DNA of 64,000 bases from Flavobacterium sufflavum (lineage in GTDB: Bacteria; Bacteroidota; Bacteroidia; Flavobacteriales; Flavobacteriaceae), in contig NZ_SACJ01000014.1 of the NCBI RefSeq assembly GCF_004016525.1, forward strand, positions 1 to 64,000, in the 5' to 3' direction. Shown piece by piece: positions 37,200-46,498 of this stretch (the first letter of the stretch is position 1; every line of letters begins with the position of its first letter). The notes beneath the pieces are model-generated. The model was not told the DNA's origin, did no database searches, and saw nothing but the letters and a program-made list of their open reading frames with translations. Made by a program: the position numbers and the translations under genes.

Positions 37200-37215
37200 T
37201 ATACTAAAAAGTCTA
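37200..37215. promoter_or_regulatory. TetR-operator-like site upstream of the repressor
   Basis: TATACTAAAAAGTCTA has arms TAtACT and AGTcTA that match at five of six positions around AAAA. It stands 27 bp upstream of the TetR start at 37173 and shares its sequence with the two sites near 36.5 kb, consistent with autoregulation. Confidence 0.5.
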
Positions 37216-37473
37216 TTTTGTAAAATATTTTAATCTTTTTATAAATATTTTAACTTTATACTAATGCTTTTTTTCGAAGAAAATAAATTTCGCATCAATT
37301 TTATTTGGTTTTGTAGTTTGTAAAATACCCCTTTTATAAAGAAGCATAATAGAGTAAAATTCAGCAATGAAGCAGAAATCTTTCAAGGTTTATTGAAAAA
37401 TCGGAATCTTTTGAAACAGAAAAAGGCTGCCTTTTTTGGACAACCTCTCTAAATTTATCTAAAAAAATGATTA
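37216..37473. other. Intergenic region between the redox block and the PUL, with a weak terminator
   Basis: No gene is seen. AAAAAGG (37420-37426) can pair with CCTTTTT (37430-37436) around a very short loop, and on the minus strand T residues follow, so it may end the leftward PUL transcript that finishes at 37474. The rest is AT-rich without recognisable signals. Confidence 0.4.
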
Positions 37474-38919
37474 CTATTTTGTTTTCGAAAAAATAATTCC
37501 TTCAACATGTTCCCCTACAAAGAAATTTGCCATATCAGACGTCTTAAACCATTTAGGCTTATTTGGCATATCGTCGTAGATTACAACACCATTGATAGTA
37601 AGATTTTCAAAAACCACATCTTTCACTTTTCTGTTGCTGTCATAGCCCGCAATTATAGATGTTCCGGCATTCACACCATTGTAAGTAATATCTTTGAAAA
37701 GAACATTTTCCACTCCCCTACCTGGTGACGTACAATATTTGCTGTTAAAAAATACTCGGATATTTACAAGTTGTCCCTGTCTGAAATCTTCAATTCTGAT
37801 ATTCTCAAATTTTACATTTCTAATCAGGTTGCTGTCTCCTGCATTTAGACTCATACAACCCTGGTAATCAAGTTGTCGTTCTTTGTGATCCAATATATCT
37901 ATGTTTTTATAGGTCAGATTTTCAAGAATTTCCGGATTGGGCGTGCTACCGTGTGTTCCTATCAAAATAGGATGACCTACATCTGCCCAAAGTGTGGAAT
38001 TTTGCATAGTAATATTAACACAGCCACCTTTAAAACCACCTCTGGTTCCGTACACAGTGGTACAATCGTCGGAATTTCTGTTAAACGAGCGGTCAATGAG
38101 AACATTAGTACTGGATATAACATTCATTCCATCGCCCCACCCAAAATAACTGATTACCTTTACATTTCGAATAGTAACATTATCCGATCCTCCGGTGAAA
38201 CACTGGGTACTAAATAGTCCTTCGACCTCAACATTTTTAGAGTTGGCTATAGAAATGCCTCCTTTTATGGACTGATCGACCATACCGCTACCAAACACTT
38301 TTACATTTTGGACATTTTCAATCCTAATCTTCCCCATAATAATAGCACCGCCGTCTACATATACTGTTGATCCAGAAGGAACCATCAGTTTACCGTCTGG
38401 TATGTTATGAATCCCTGGACCAAAATAAATCAGTTTTTTATCCTTTTTATCTGGCACATAAGTACTTATAGGATTCGCAAAAAGATGCAGATTGTGCATA
38501 ATATCTCCATTAACCTCTATTGACAAATTGGATGGCTTATTTAACTTAAACGTCAAAGTATTTCCGTTTACATCATGCTTAATTCCATAAGATAAAGGTC
38601 GTATTCTGGAAGTATTGATAAGTCCGTGGTTAAAAGTGACAGAAACTTCTACTTCACCCGAAAAGTCAAAATAACTCATTGACGCATTCTGCACATTATG
38701 ACCGTTGTCTTTTACTTCGTCTACCTTAATCGAATGTTCCGCTAAATCCTGCCATTTTCCACCCGGGACACGAACCTTGACCGAAAAATCTGTGTTTTGT
38801 AATGCATCTTTCGGAGCAGTATAGGTAATTAGGTTATTTTGTACTTCAACTCCAGCATACAGCATATTTCCTAAAAACAGCAATAGACCAAAATGAAATA
38901 GTTTTTTAATGTTCTTCAT
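37474..38919 (-). CDS. Secreted right-handed beta-helix glycosidase (clan GH-N, GH28/GH49-like)
   Basis: This 481-residue protein starts with a signal peptide (MKNIKKLFHFGLLLFLGNMLYA). It is a full-length paralogue of 481-1881: the N-terminal beta-sandwich has TDFSVKVRVPGGKW and NASMSYFDFSGEVEVSV, and the helix has the acidic motifs GWGDGMNV near 260 (a Gly-Asp in place of the SDGID of the paralogue) and NSDDCTTVYG near 283. The change of the first motif could alter specificity. It probably hydrolyses uronate- or hexose-containing chains made accessible by the lyases. It is the last gene of the leftward PUL, 48 bp after the MFS porter. Confidence 0.75.
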   Translation of the reverse strand: MKNIKKLFHFGLLLFLGNMLYAGVEVQNNLITYTAPKDALQNTDFSVKVRVPGGKWQDLAEHSIKVDEVKDNGHNVQNASMSYFDFSGEVEVSVTFNHGLINTSRIRPLSYGIKHDVNGNTLTFKLNKPSNLSIEVNGDIMHNLHLFANPISTYVPDKKDKKLIYFGPGIHNIPDGKLMVPSGSTVYVDGGAIIMGKIRIENVQNVKVFGSGMVDQSIKGGISIANSKNVEVEGLFSTQCFTGGSDNVTIRNVKVISYFGWGDGMNVISSTNVLIDRSFNRNSDDCTTVYGTRGGFKGGCVNITMQNSTLWADVGHPILIGTHGSTPNPEILENLTYKNIDILDHKERQLDYQGCMSLNAGDSNLIRNVKFENIRIEDFRQGQLVNIRVFFNSKYCTSPGRGVENVLFKDITYNGVNAGTSIIAGYDSNRKVKDVVFENLTINGVVIYDDMPNKPKWFKTSDMANFFVGEHVEGIIFSKTK

Positions 38920-38967
38920 AATACTTTAGCAAATTATATAAATTTAAATTAATTAAGGTTCGCTTTT

Positions 38968-40287
38968 CTATTGCTGCTTAAAAACCGTTTCCTGCAATTC
39001 TTCCAAAGTTTTTCCTTTGGTTTCAGGCATCATAAACATCACAAAAAGCAACTGGAAAACCATCATTACGGCAAAGATTAAAAACACCGTTCCTGCCCCG
39101 ATGGTCGAGAATAAAAACGGTACCATCGACGGTATAATCGCTGCCAATACCCAGTGTGTGGAAGAACCAAATGCCTGTCCGCTGGCTCTAAGATGATTCG
39201 GGAAAATTTCAGAAATGAAAACCCAGATAACCGCTCCCTGTCCGATAGCATGTGAGGCGATGAACATAAATAAGAAAATAGGAACTGCCATTCCCTGCCA
39301 TTTTAAGAAAAAGGCAACTGAAACCAAACCAAGCGAAATAATGTAACCTACAGAACCAATGTACATCAATACCTTACGTCCTAAAACATCAATCAAAAAC
39401 ACTCCTAAAAGAGTAAAAACCAAATTGGTTAAACCAATTCCGATACTGCTCATCAGGGCTGCACTCTCTTCTAATCCTGCTTCGGCAAAAATCCTTGGGG
39501 CATAATACAGAAACGCATTAATACCGGATAACTGATTGAAAAGCGCAATCAAAAAGGCTAATATCAAAGGGAATCTATACTTCTTTAAAAAGATGGTTTC
39601 TCCTTTTACATGATTATCTTCACCTACATGAAACTCCGCCATCAATTCCTCAATTTCAGCGTCAGGATTAATTTGTTGCAATACTTTCTTTGCTTCCTCA
39701 TTTCTGGATTTAGACAACAGCCATCTTGGGCTTTCCGGAATTGCAAAAACGATTATCATATAAAAAAAAGACGGAAAAGCCATTACCCCAATCATCCAGC
39801 GCCAGGCATTTTCTCCAACGTCTCTCAATAAATAATTAGATAAAAATGCTATTAAAATTCCCAGTACAATATTAAACTGGTACAAGGAAACCAAGCGTCC
39901 TCTGTCTTTTGCAGGTGCAATCTCAGAAACATAAGCAGGTGCCGCTATGGTAGAAGCTCCAATTCCTAAACCTCCTAAGAATCTAAAAAAAGCAAAAACA
40001 TAAGGATCATTGGCTAAAGATGAACCAATCGCTGAAACCAGAAACAAAACCCCAATCCAGATTAATGTTTTCTTTCTTCCTAAGGCATTGGTAGGAATTC
40101 CTCCAAAAATAGCTCCAATCACAGTACCCCATAATGCCATTGCCATAACTACCGAACCGTGAAAAACATCAGAAGTATGCCATAGCTCCTGTAATTTTTT
40201 ATCGGCACCCGAAATCACAACGGTATCAAAACCAAATAAGAAACCGGCCAGAGCTGCCGTAATAGACCATAAAAGTATTTTATTCAT
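38968..40287 (-). CDS. MFS sugar:proton symporter (sugar porter family)
   Basis: This 439-residue inner-membrane protein has twelve hydrophobic segments and the sugar-porter signatures: GFDTVVISGA in TM1, GRKKTLIWIG after TM2, GGLGIGASTIAAPAYVSEIAP near 110, PESPRWL near 210 and PETKGKTLEEL at the C-terminus. Family members import xylose, arabinose, galactose, glucose or uronates with protons. Here it most likely imports the monosaccharides released in the periplasm by the neighbouring glycosidases. Which sugar is not evident from sequence. It lies 55 bp after the GH88 gene. Confidence 0.92.
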   Translation of the reverse strand: MNKILLWSITAALAGFLFGFDTVVISGADKKLQELWHTSDVFHGSVVMAMALWGTVIGAIFGGIPTNALGRKKTLIWIGVLFLVSAIGSSLANDPYVFAFFRFLGGLGIGASTIAAPAYVSEIAPAKDRGRLVSLYQFNIVLGILIAFLSNYLLRDVGENAWRWMIGVMAFPSFFYMIIVFAIPESPRWLLSKSRNEEAKKVLQQINPDAEIEELMAEFHVGEDNHVKGETIFLKKYRFPLILAFLIALFNQLSGINAFLYYAPRIFAEAGLEESAALMSSIGIGLTNLVFTLLGVFLIDVLGRKVLMYIGSVGYIISLGLVSVAFFLKWQGMAVPIFLFMFIASHAIGQGAVIWVFISEIFPNHLRASGQAFGSSTHWVLAAIIPSMVPFLFSTIGAGTVFLIFAVMMVFQLLFVMFMMPETKGKTLEELQETVFKQQ

Positions 40288-40342
40288 AATGTTTGTTTAT
40301 TTTTTAGACAGTAAAAAAATCCTGTTTATAGATTAGTTGTTA

Positions 40343-41584
40343 TTATTTTTTAGCAACAATTGCTTTATTACTTTGAAGCGGAGCTAAAATATCTTTCCCT
40401 GATTTCAATTTTTTCAAACGTACTAAAGCTTCCACATAATAATAATCGGCATAAATAATCGAATAATCTATTTCGCTTTTGTTAGGATAATGTCCTGTTG
40501 AATGCAATAAAAAAGAAGGATTAGCATTACCGCTTTGGTATCTTGAACTTGATAATTCGGCTAGCATGGCTTCAGCCTTATCCAAATAAGTTTTGGCCAA
40601 TGCTTTATCTTTTGTATAGGTTGATAATTCTATCAATCCCGAAGCGACAAGTGCAGCAGCAGAAGCATCTCTAGGTTCTTTAGTTAAATTTGGTGCATCA
40701 AAATCCCAATACGGAATCAAATCTTTAGGCAAACGGTCTAAATATACTTTGGTCACTTTGTGGGCAAAATCCAAAAATTTAGGATCCTTGGTTTCTCTAT
40801 ACACCATCGTATAACCATAAATGGCCCAACCCTGACCTCTGGCCCACATACTGTTATCAGCATATCCCTGATGCGTCATTCCTTTTATTTTTTTACCGGT
40901 AACTGTATCATACACCACCACATGATACACAGAGTAATCTTTTTTGAAATGATTGTTCATCGTCGTTTCGGCATGTTTTACAGCCATATCGTATAAGGAT
41001 TTACTGCCTCCCATTTTTGACGCTTCAAACAACATTTCCAAATTAATCATATTGTCTATGATGGTATTGTGAGGCCAATTCTTCTCTTTCACCATTCCCG
41101 GCCAGGACAAAATGGTTCCTACCTTAGGATTGAACAAAGTAGCCAAAGTATCGGCTGTTTTCAGAATAATATTTTTATAATCTTTATCTTGGGTCAATCT
41201 CAATCCATTTCCAAAACTGCAATATACCTGAAAACCTAAATCATGGTCAGTTGCCGAACGAATCGATAAAGGAGTCAGAAAACGGGAATACTTATCCGCC
41301 TGTTTTTTTAAAACAGAGTCTCCGGTATATTCATATAAATACCATAATGTCCCTGGCCAAAATCCACTTGTCCAATCCTCATAACCTACATAATTCCATG
41401 TCTTGGCACCCGGAGCAATATTTCTGGGAATTGCCAAACTATCTGGTGCAGCTGCAAGAGTCTTGTTAGCTTGTGTAACACAATAGGCTAAGTTTTTATC
41501 AATATCAAACGCTTTTGGTTTCTTGTTTTGGCAACTGGCCATTGCAATTGTCATTGTCATGGCAAAAATTAATATCTTTTTCAT
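40343..41584 (-). CDS. GH88 unsaturated glucuronyl/galacturonyl hydrolase, lipoprotein
   Basis: The N-terminus MKKILIFAMTMTIAMASC has a lipobox ending at Cys18. The alpha6/alpha6-barrel carries the two family aspartates: DHDLGFQ near residue 114 and IIDNMINLEML near 174, matching Asp88 and Asp149 of the Bacillus GL1 enzyme. WARGQGWAIYGY near 255 is also typical. GH88 hydrates the C4=C5 double bond of the unsaturated uronic acid left by polysaccharide lyases, so it links directly to the four alginate-lyase-type and heparinase-type lyases of this window. It is probably anchored to a membrane facing the periplasm. GH105 is the close alternative. Confidence 0.85.
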   Translation of the reverse strand: MKKILIFAMTMTIAMASCQNKKPKAFDIDKNLAYCVTQANKTLAAAPDSLAIPRNIAPGAKTWNYVGYEDWTSGFWPGTLWYLYEYTGDSVLKKQADKYSRFLTPLSIRSATDHDLGFQVYCSFGNGLRLTQDKDYKNIILKTADTLATLFNPKVGTILSWPGMVKEKNWPHNTIIDNMINLEMLFEASKMGGSKSLYDMAVKHAETTMNNHFKKDYSVYHVVVYDTVTGKKIKGMTHQGYADNSMWARGQGWAIYGYTMVYRETKDPKFLDFAHKVTKVYLDRLPKDLIPYWDFDAPNLTKEPRDASAAALVASGLIELSTYTKDKALAKTYLDKAEAMLAELSSSRYQSGNANPSFLLHSTGHYPNKSEIDYSIIYADYYYVEALVRLKKLKSGKDILAPLQSNKAIVAKK

Positions 41585-41632
41585 CTTACTGATTTATTGT
41601 TATTCTATATTTTTGATTTCTATCTGTTCCGT

Positions 41633-43591
41633 TTATTTCTTTTTACTGATATCCCAATAAATGCTATATCGCTCCCTGTGAATCTTATAAATAGGTGCTA
41701 ATTCAATTCCTTCATTAACCAATTTAAAATTTAGAGGCTGCTCCTGTATTGGTTTTATATACGTATTAATATTCCCTGATTTCACATCCAATTTGTTGCT
41801 TAAACCTGCAGGAACATGATAATCAAAAGTGTAATAATCATTGTATAATTTCGTATTCGTAAACGGTGCCGGAGCTTGCATTCCTTCGGTTCCCATTCTA
41901 CCGGCAAGTACAATCGGGCCATAGGTAAATGCCACTACATTGGAATTATCAGCAGTAGGATTGCTCTTAAGCTCCATTGGCATCATTAATTCAATACGAT
42001 CACCATTATTCCATTTTCTTTCTATTGGGATATAACCGTTTGCCGCTTTTTTGACTTTTATCGGATTACCATTAATTTTTATGCTAACACCTGATGTTGC
42101 CCACTCCGGATAACGGATATTGATGGTCATTTTTACAGCAGTGGCTGTGTTTATTGTAAAACTTGTTTTGGATTCTTCAGGAAAAAGAGTCTCTTGTTTT
42201 ATTTTTAATCCTTTTTCTTTCCAATTCAATTCTGACGGAATAAATAAGTTTACATAAAGCTCATTTGCATTGTAGTAATAAATAAACTCTCCATATTTTG
42301 CCTGATTTTCAAAACTGGAACCCACACAACACCAAAATGAATCCTCCTTTGTACTGTACACTTTATGCGCCCCAGTCATCATTGGTAGGAAATAAGCAAC
42401 ATTCCCGGACACGGTATCCTGTTGTCCCAGAATATGGTTGTACAATGCTTTTTCATAATAATCGGCATACTTTGAATTGGGTTCGTAAGCAAACAAATGA
42501 CGGGTCAACTTCAACATATTGTACACATTACAGGATTCTCCCGTATATCCTGTTAAATGTTCTGAGATGTGATCCGGTTTAAAAAACTTCTCTTTATCGC
42601 TGTTGCTTCCCGTGATGAAAGAATGATGACTGACTACGGTGTTCCAAAAGAAATCGGCAGTTTTTTTATACTTATCATTCCCTTCCAATTCATAACCTCT
42701 TGAAATCCCGATTAATTTTGGGATATAAGTATTGGCATGTTTTTTATCCAGAATATCCTCTCCTATCGTCAATGGCTCAAGAACTGCCTCATGATAAAAG
42801 AACTCAGCCAAAAATTTATGTTCGGGATTGACAGTCAGCGCATATAAATTATAATAGGAATCATTCATCCCGCCAAACTCATTCTTCAACATCTGTTTGC
42901 GTTGATCATCTGTCAAAGTTTTTATTTTCTGATAAGCCCAAGCCGCCATACCATTAGCAATCTCAAGAGCTTTTGCATTATTGCAATACAAATACTGGTC
43001 AATCAAACCCGAAATAATCTTGTGTTGGGTGTACCAAGGTGCCCAAACACTTTTTCCTGCAATGGCTCTGTCAATTAAATTTTGTGGAAAAGCACTTAAA
43101 TAACCTCCCTGATTTAACACTTTTTGTACCTCAGCCAAGCCATTTACAATACTGTCTGATTTTACTTTATACACCTCATCCCCAGTTGTAGCATACAGCA
43201 AGGATAAACCCGACATAATGTGTCCAGCGGTATGACCTCTTAAATCACAATCCAAAGATTCCCAGCCACCCAGTTTTTTGGTTACAAAATAGCCTCCTTC
43301 GTTTCCACTATACACTCCTGCATTGGTTCTGAAACTATGCAGCAAACTGTTTACTTTCAAAGAAAGAATCCAATTGCTTTCTCTTTTCATGTTTTCTTTA
43401 AAAGGACTGTCTAACAATTTAACCGCTGAAAGATCAAAACCATACAGCTTAATCGGAGCCTTATCCAAGACCTTCAATTTATCAACATGCTGTCCCGGAT
43501 AATGGGATTGCCCTATACTTACTATCGAAAATGACATCACCATTGCCAATATCGTATTAGAAACTATTTTCGGGCTTTTACTATTTTTCAT
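41633..43591 (-). CDS. GH127/GH146-type beta-L-arabinofuranosidase (DUF1680)
   Basis: The start at 43591 (MKNSKSPK..., signal peptide to about SIGQ) avoids overlap with the upstream gene. An ATG at 43663 would add 24 unlikely residues. The protein has the alpha/alpha barrel with GESCNVYNMLKLTRHLF near 370 and SFWCCVGSSFENQAKYG near 420. These hold the Glu and the three Cys residues that bind zinc, with the nucleophile Cys in the CC pair, as in HypBA1. C-terminal beta-sandwich domains follow (about 500-650). It releases L-arabinofuranose in beta linkage, pointing to arabinose-decorated plant or algal glycans. It starts 10 bp after the GH43 gene. Confidence 0.9.
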   Translation of the reverse strand: MKNSKSPKIVSNTILAMVMSFSIVSIGQSHYPGQHVDKLKVLDKAPIKLYGFDLSAVKLLDSPFKENMKRESNWILSLKVNSLLHSFRTNAGVYSGNEGGYFVTKKLGGWESLDCDLRGHTAGHIMSGLSLLYATTGDEVYKVKSDSIVNGLAEVQKVLNQGGYLSAFPQNLIDRAIAGKSVWAPWYTQHKIISGLIDQYLYCNNAKALEIANGMAAWAYQKIKTLTDDQRKQMLKNEFGGMNDSYYNLYALTVNPEHKFLAEFFYHEAVLEPLTIGEDILDKKHANTYIPKLIGISRGYELEGNDKYKKTADFFWNTVVSHHSFITGSNSDKEKFFKPDHISEHLTGYTGESCNVYNMLKLTRHLFAYEPNSKYADYYEKALYNHILGQQDTVSGNVAYFLPMMTGAHKVYSTKEDSFWCCVGSSFENQAKYGEFIYYYNANELYVNLFIPSELNWKEKGLKIKQETLFPEESKTSFTINTATAVKMTINIRYPEWATSGVSIKINGNPIKVKKAANGYIPIERKWNNGDRIELMMPMELKSNPTADNSNVVAFTYGPIVLAGRMGTEGMQAPAPFTNTKLYNDYYTFDYHVPAGLSNKLDVKSGNINTYIKPIQEQPLNFKLVNEGIELAPIYKIHRERYSIYWDISKKK

Positions 43592-43601
43592 TTTTATTTT
43601 T

Positions 43602-45275
43602 TTATTTTGATACTTTAAACCAATCAAAATCGGCATAACTTCCCATTCTGACATTCGCTTCACTTACAGAGAAAATTCCCATTTTAGCACTGATCCATAA
43701 ATCTTTTTGTGCTTTAAAACTTTCCCCTATCGTTTGAAAATGAATCCCGTCTTCACTGTAACTGAAGTAGCAGCTGGCATCAGGGGCTTTTACCTGCATT
43801 CTTAAAAAGACCTCATTTTTTTGGAGTTTTTTCTTTTCAATAACTTTTTCCGGTTTTCCATTGATGGCATCCATACATGTTACCTGCTTAATCCAAAAAT
43901 GACCATCTTCAAAACTAATTCCGGTATAGGCATACGACTGTCCCATCATTAATAATCCTGCAGTTTTACCGTTGGTTTCCCATTCGATATTCAACTTTAC
44001 TTTAGTAGTGGTCGTGAAATTTTCTGCCGGTAATTTTTGTAACAATAAATACGGAGCGTCCCATAAATTGGGTAACTCTTTTTTACTCATGCAAAAAAGC
44101 CTCAGATAATCAGTCCCCGGAATCTGGGCACTCCACTTAATCGACGGATTTCCGTACCATTGCCATTGGATGCCATATTTTCCATCATTAAAATCATCGT
44201 TTTCCTGTGGCGTTTGAATGGGATATTGCTTCCCAACAACAGGCTTTTTCAAATGCAATAGCGGTTCGCCAATTCCGTTTCCGTCCAAATCTTTTCCCAT
44301 TACAGGCCAATCTTTTTCCCAACGCATCGGTTCTAAAAACAAAACCCTTCCATACACCTCTTTATCCTGAAAATGAAAAAACCAGGAATCTCCATTGGGT
44401 GTCGTTACCCAAGCCCCTTGATGCGGACCATTAATTTTTGTACTTCCCTGCTCTAATACTACTTTTTCTTCATAGGGACCATAAATGTTTTTAGAACGTA
44501 ATACCAACTGCCATCCTGTAGCCACTCCCCCTGCAGGAGCAAAAACATAGTAGTAACCATCCTTTTTATACAATTTTGGTCCTTCCAGCGTATGATGTTT
44601 TTCATGGCCGTCAAAAACATGTTTTCCCTCATCAATAACCTTAGTCCCCTCGCTATTCATTTGATTGATGGTCAACAGGCTGTTAATTCCGGCACGGCTT
44701 CCCGCCCATCCGTGAATCAAATAGGTCTTTTCTCCATCCCATAACGGGCAAGGATCTATAATTCCTTTACCTTCCATCACCAGAACAGGAGCTTCCCAGA
44801 CACCGGCAATATTTTTGGTTTTCACCATATACACCCCAAAATCAGGATCACCCCAATAGATATAAAATTCATTGTTGTGGTATCTGATTACCGGAGCCCA
44901 CACCCCTTTGCTGTGTTGGGGTACATCAAAAACCTTTTCCGGAACTACTTTATTAATCGCATAATTAATAATCGTCCAATTCACCAAATCCTTAGAATGT
45001 AATATTGGTAAACCCGGAGCGCAATTAAAACTACTGGCAGTCATATAATAATCATCTCCTACGCGAATCACATCGGGATCGGAATAATCGGCATGCAAAA
45101 TTGGATTGATAAAAGTGCCATCCCCCTGATCGGATTTCCAAACCTCAGACGCATAGTTTTCTATTTTGTTCTCTTGAAGGATACGAGTATTATTTTTTTT
45201 ATCAATAGAACTGCATCCATTGATAATCAAAATACCTATACCCAGAAAGAAACTTTTATTCTTCATTATTCGCAT
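43602..45275 (-). CDS. GH43 family arabinofuranosidase/xylosidase-like lipoprotein
   Basis: This 557-residue protein has a lipobox (IINGCSS near 20). An ATG at 45266 may be the real start. The five-bladed propeller begins with NPILHADYSDPDVIRVGDDYY near 60, where the Asp of YSDPDV is the catalytic base. IDPCPLWDG near 172 supplies the pKa-modulating Asp and HTLEGPKLYKKDGYYY near 230 the catalytic acid Glu. Residues about 355-555 form the C-terminal beta-sandwich (DFNDGKYGIQWQW) usual in these GH43 proteins. Activity is likely on alpha-L-arabinofuranosides or beta-xylosides. It abuts the DUF4861 gene (about 1 bp) and is cotranscribed with GH127. Confidence 0.88.
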   Translation of the reverse strand: MRIMKNKSFFLGIGILIINGCSSIDKKNNTRILQENKIENYASEVWKSDQGDGTFINPILHADYSDPDVIRVGDDYYMTASSFNCAPGLPILHSKDLVNWTIINYAINKVVPEKVFDVPQHSKGVWAPVIRYHNNEFYIYWGDPDFGVYMVKTKNIAGVWEAPVLVMEGKGIIDPCPLWDGEKTYLIHGWAGSRAGINSLLTINQMNSEGTKVIDEGKHVFDGHEKHHTLEGPKLYKKDGYYYVFAPAGGVATGWQLVLRSKNIYGPYEEKVVLEQGSTKINGPHQGAWVTTPNGDSWFFHFQDKEVYGRVLFLEPMRWEKDWPVMGKDLDGNGIGEPLLHLKKPVVGKQYPIQTPQENDDFNDGKYGIQWQWYGNPSIKWSAQIPGTDYLRLFCMSKKELPNLWDAPYLLLQKLPAENFTTTTKVKLNIEWETNGKTAGLLMMGQSYAYTGISFEDGHFWIKQVTCMDAINGKPEKVIEKKKLQKNEVFLRMQVKAPDASCYFSYSEDGIHFQTIGESFKAQKDLWISAKMGIFSVSEANVRMGSYADFDWFKVSK

Positions 45276-45276
45276 T

Positions 45277-46467
45277 TTATTTAATTATAACCAATAATGG
45301 ATTTTGAATGATTTGTGCTTGTCTTTCCAACATCTTATCCCAATCTTGAACGGTTTGTACCTGAGCACTTCCTGTCCAAGCAAAACCTACGTAATAAGTC
45401 AATGTGTTATTTTTAGGTGCTGTTACCACCAGAATCTGGCTTTGGTCAGCCGCTTTAGATCGATGATCTAGTGCTGATTTTACAACTTTGGGATCAATCA
45501 CAATCCCTTCACCCACGAAAGAATCGTCGATAGGTTCCCAATAACGGAAAACCCCCTTTTGGGTATTTATCGCTACGATTCCTTTTTCTTTATGAAGCGT
45601 GATTCCTAAAGTATAATTCGGGATTGCACTGCTCGAACTTATTTTATTTTCAAATTTTGAAAAATTCGAGCCCAAATCAAGAGAGATTCTTTTGGTTTCG
45701 GTAACTCCGTATTTACTCCAGGGAGCATAATCCAATTCAAAAATGGTACGTAAAGGCCCTTTTGCAATGACACGGTATTTGGTGTAATTTTTAGAGATAT
45801 GCAAACTGTCCTTTTCCCAAATCCCTGTCCCGCCGGTACCCCTGCTACTTCCCACATGGTACGGATCATATCCTTCACCATGTTCGATATGGTAATAACC
45901 CGGTGCTGTTACATTCTTAGCATACCAGGAATCAATAATCGAATAATTTACTTTTTTCAGCCAAAGATCAATCCCACTTGAAAGCGTACCGCCTTCTTTT
46001 CCTTCTTCTACCAGGCGTTGCGCTTCAGGTCCATAGGTACGAAAAGCCACCCTGTCATTTTCCCAGGCAAAATCATCAATTCTCTCCGGTACAAAACGGG
46101 CATAGGTTGTATTGGAACTCTTTGGTGTTTTAAGTTTAGAATCTGTAAAAAGAGTATAGCTTACTTTTGATTTTGCAGGAACAGCCGCCTTAAACAGCAA
46201 CTCATCTGGAGTGCCATCCAGATTATTATCAATCAATTGGGTTACTACTAATTTCCCACTTGCATCTTTCACCAATAGCGCACTAAAATCTTTAATTTCA
46301 GAAAGACTTTTATTGGCATTCAAACGAATACTTACGACTTCATTTCGGTCGAAATGAAGCTTGTTTTCGACCACTATCTTTTTACTTACTTTATTTTCGC
46401 TGTCAAAACTGGAAAACAAAACCAAGATTCCTAAAAAACTCGCTATTTGGATTAAACTAAATTTCAT
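45277..46467 (-). CDS. DUF4861 domain protein, secreted
   Basis: This 396-residue protein has a signal peptide (MKFSLIQIASFLGILVLFSSF). The remainder is a single beta-rich domain with SSGIDLWLKKVNYSIIDSWY near 155, HIEHGEGYDPYHVGSSRG near 185 and FELDYAPWS near 240, the pattern of DUF4861. This domain appears in PULs with polysaccharide lyases and GH88/GH105, where it is thought to process unsaturated uronate products or debranch uronic-acid chains. The His- and Glu-rich HGEGYD segment could be an active or metal site. The placement is inference from context. It sits between GH97 and GH43 with almost no spacing. Confidence 0.75.
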   Translation of the reverse strand: MKFSLIQIASFLGILVLFSSFDSENKVSKKIVVENKLHFDRNEVVSIRLNANKSLSEIKDFSALLVKDASGKLVVTQLIDNNLDGTPDELLFKAAVPAKSKVSYTLFTDSKLKTPKSSNTTYARFVPERIDDFAWENDRVAFRTYGPEAQRLVEEGKEGGTLSSGIDLWLKKVNYSIIDSWYAKNVTAPGYYHIEHGEGYDPYHVGSSRGTGGTGIWEKDSLHISKNYTKYRVIAKGPLRTIFELDYAPWSKYGVTETKRISLDLGSNFSKFENKISSSSAIPNYTLGITLHKEKGIVAINTQKGVFRYWEPIDDSFVGEGIVIDPKVVKSALDHRSKAADQSQILVVTAPKNNTLTYYVGFAWTGSAQVQTVQDWDKMLERQAQIIQNPLLVIIK

Positions 46468-46498
46468 TTTCTATTTAATTTCTATTATTCAAAAACTG

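Noticed and set aside
41633..43663. Longer GH127 start at 43663, overlapping the GH43 gene
   Set aside because: The added 24 residues precede a good signal peptide and would overlap the upstream gene by about 60 bp. The ATG at 43591 fits better.
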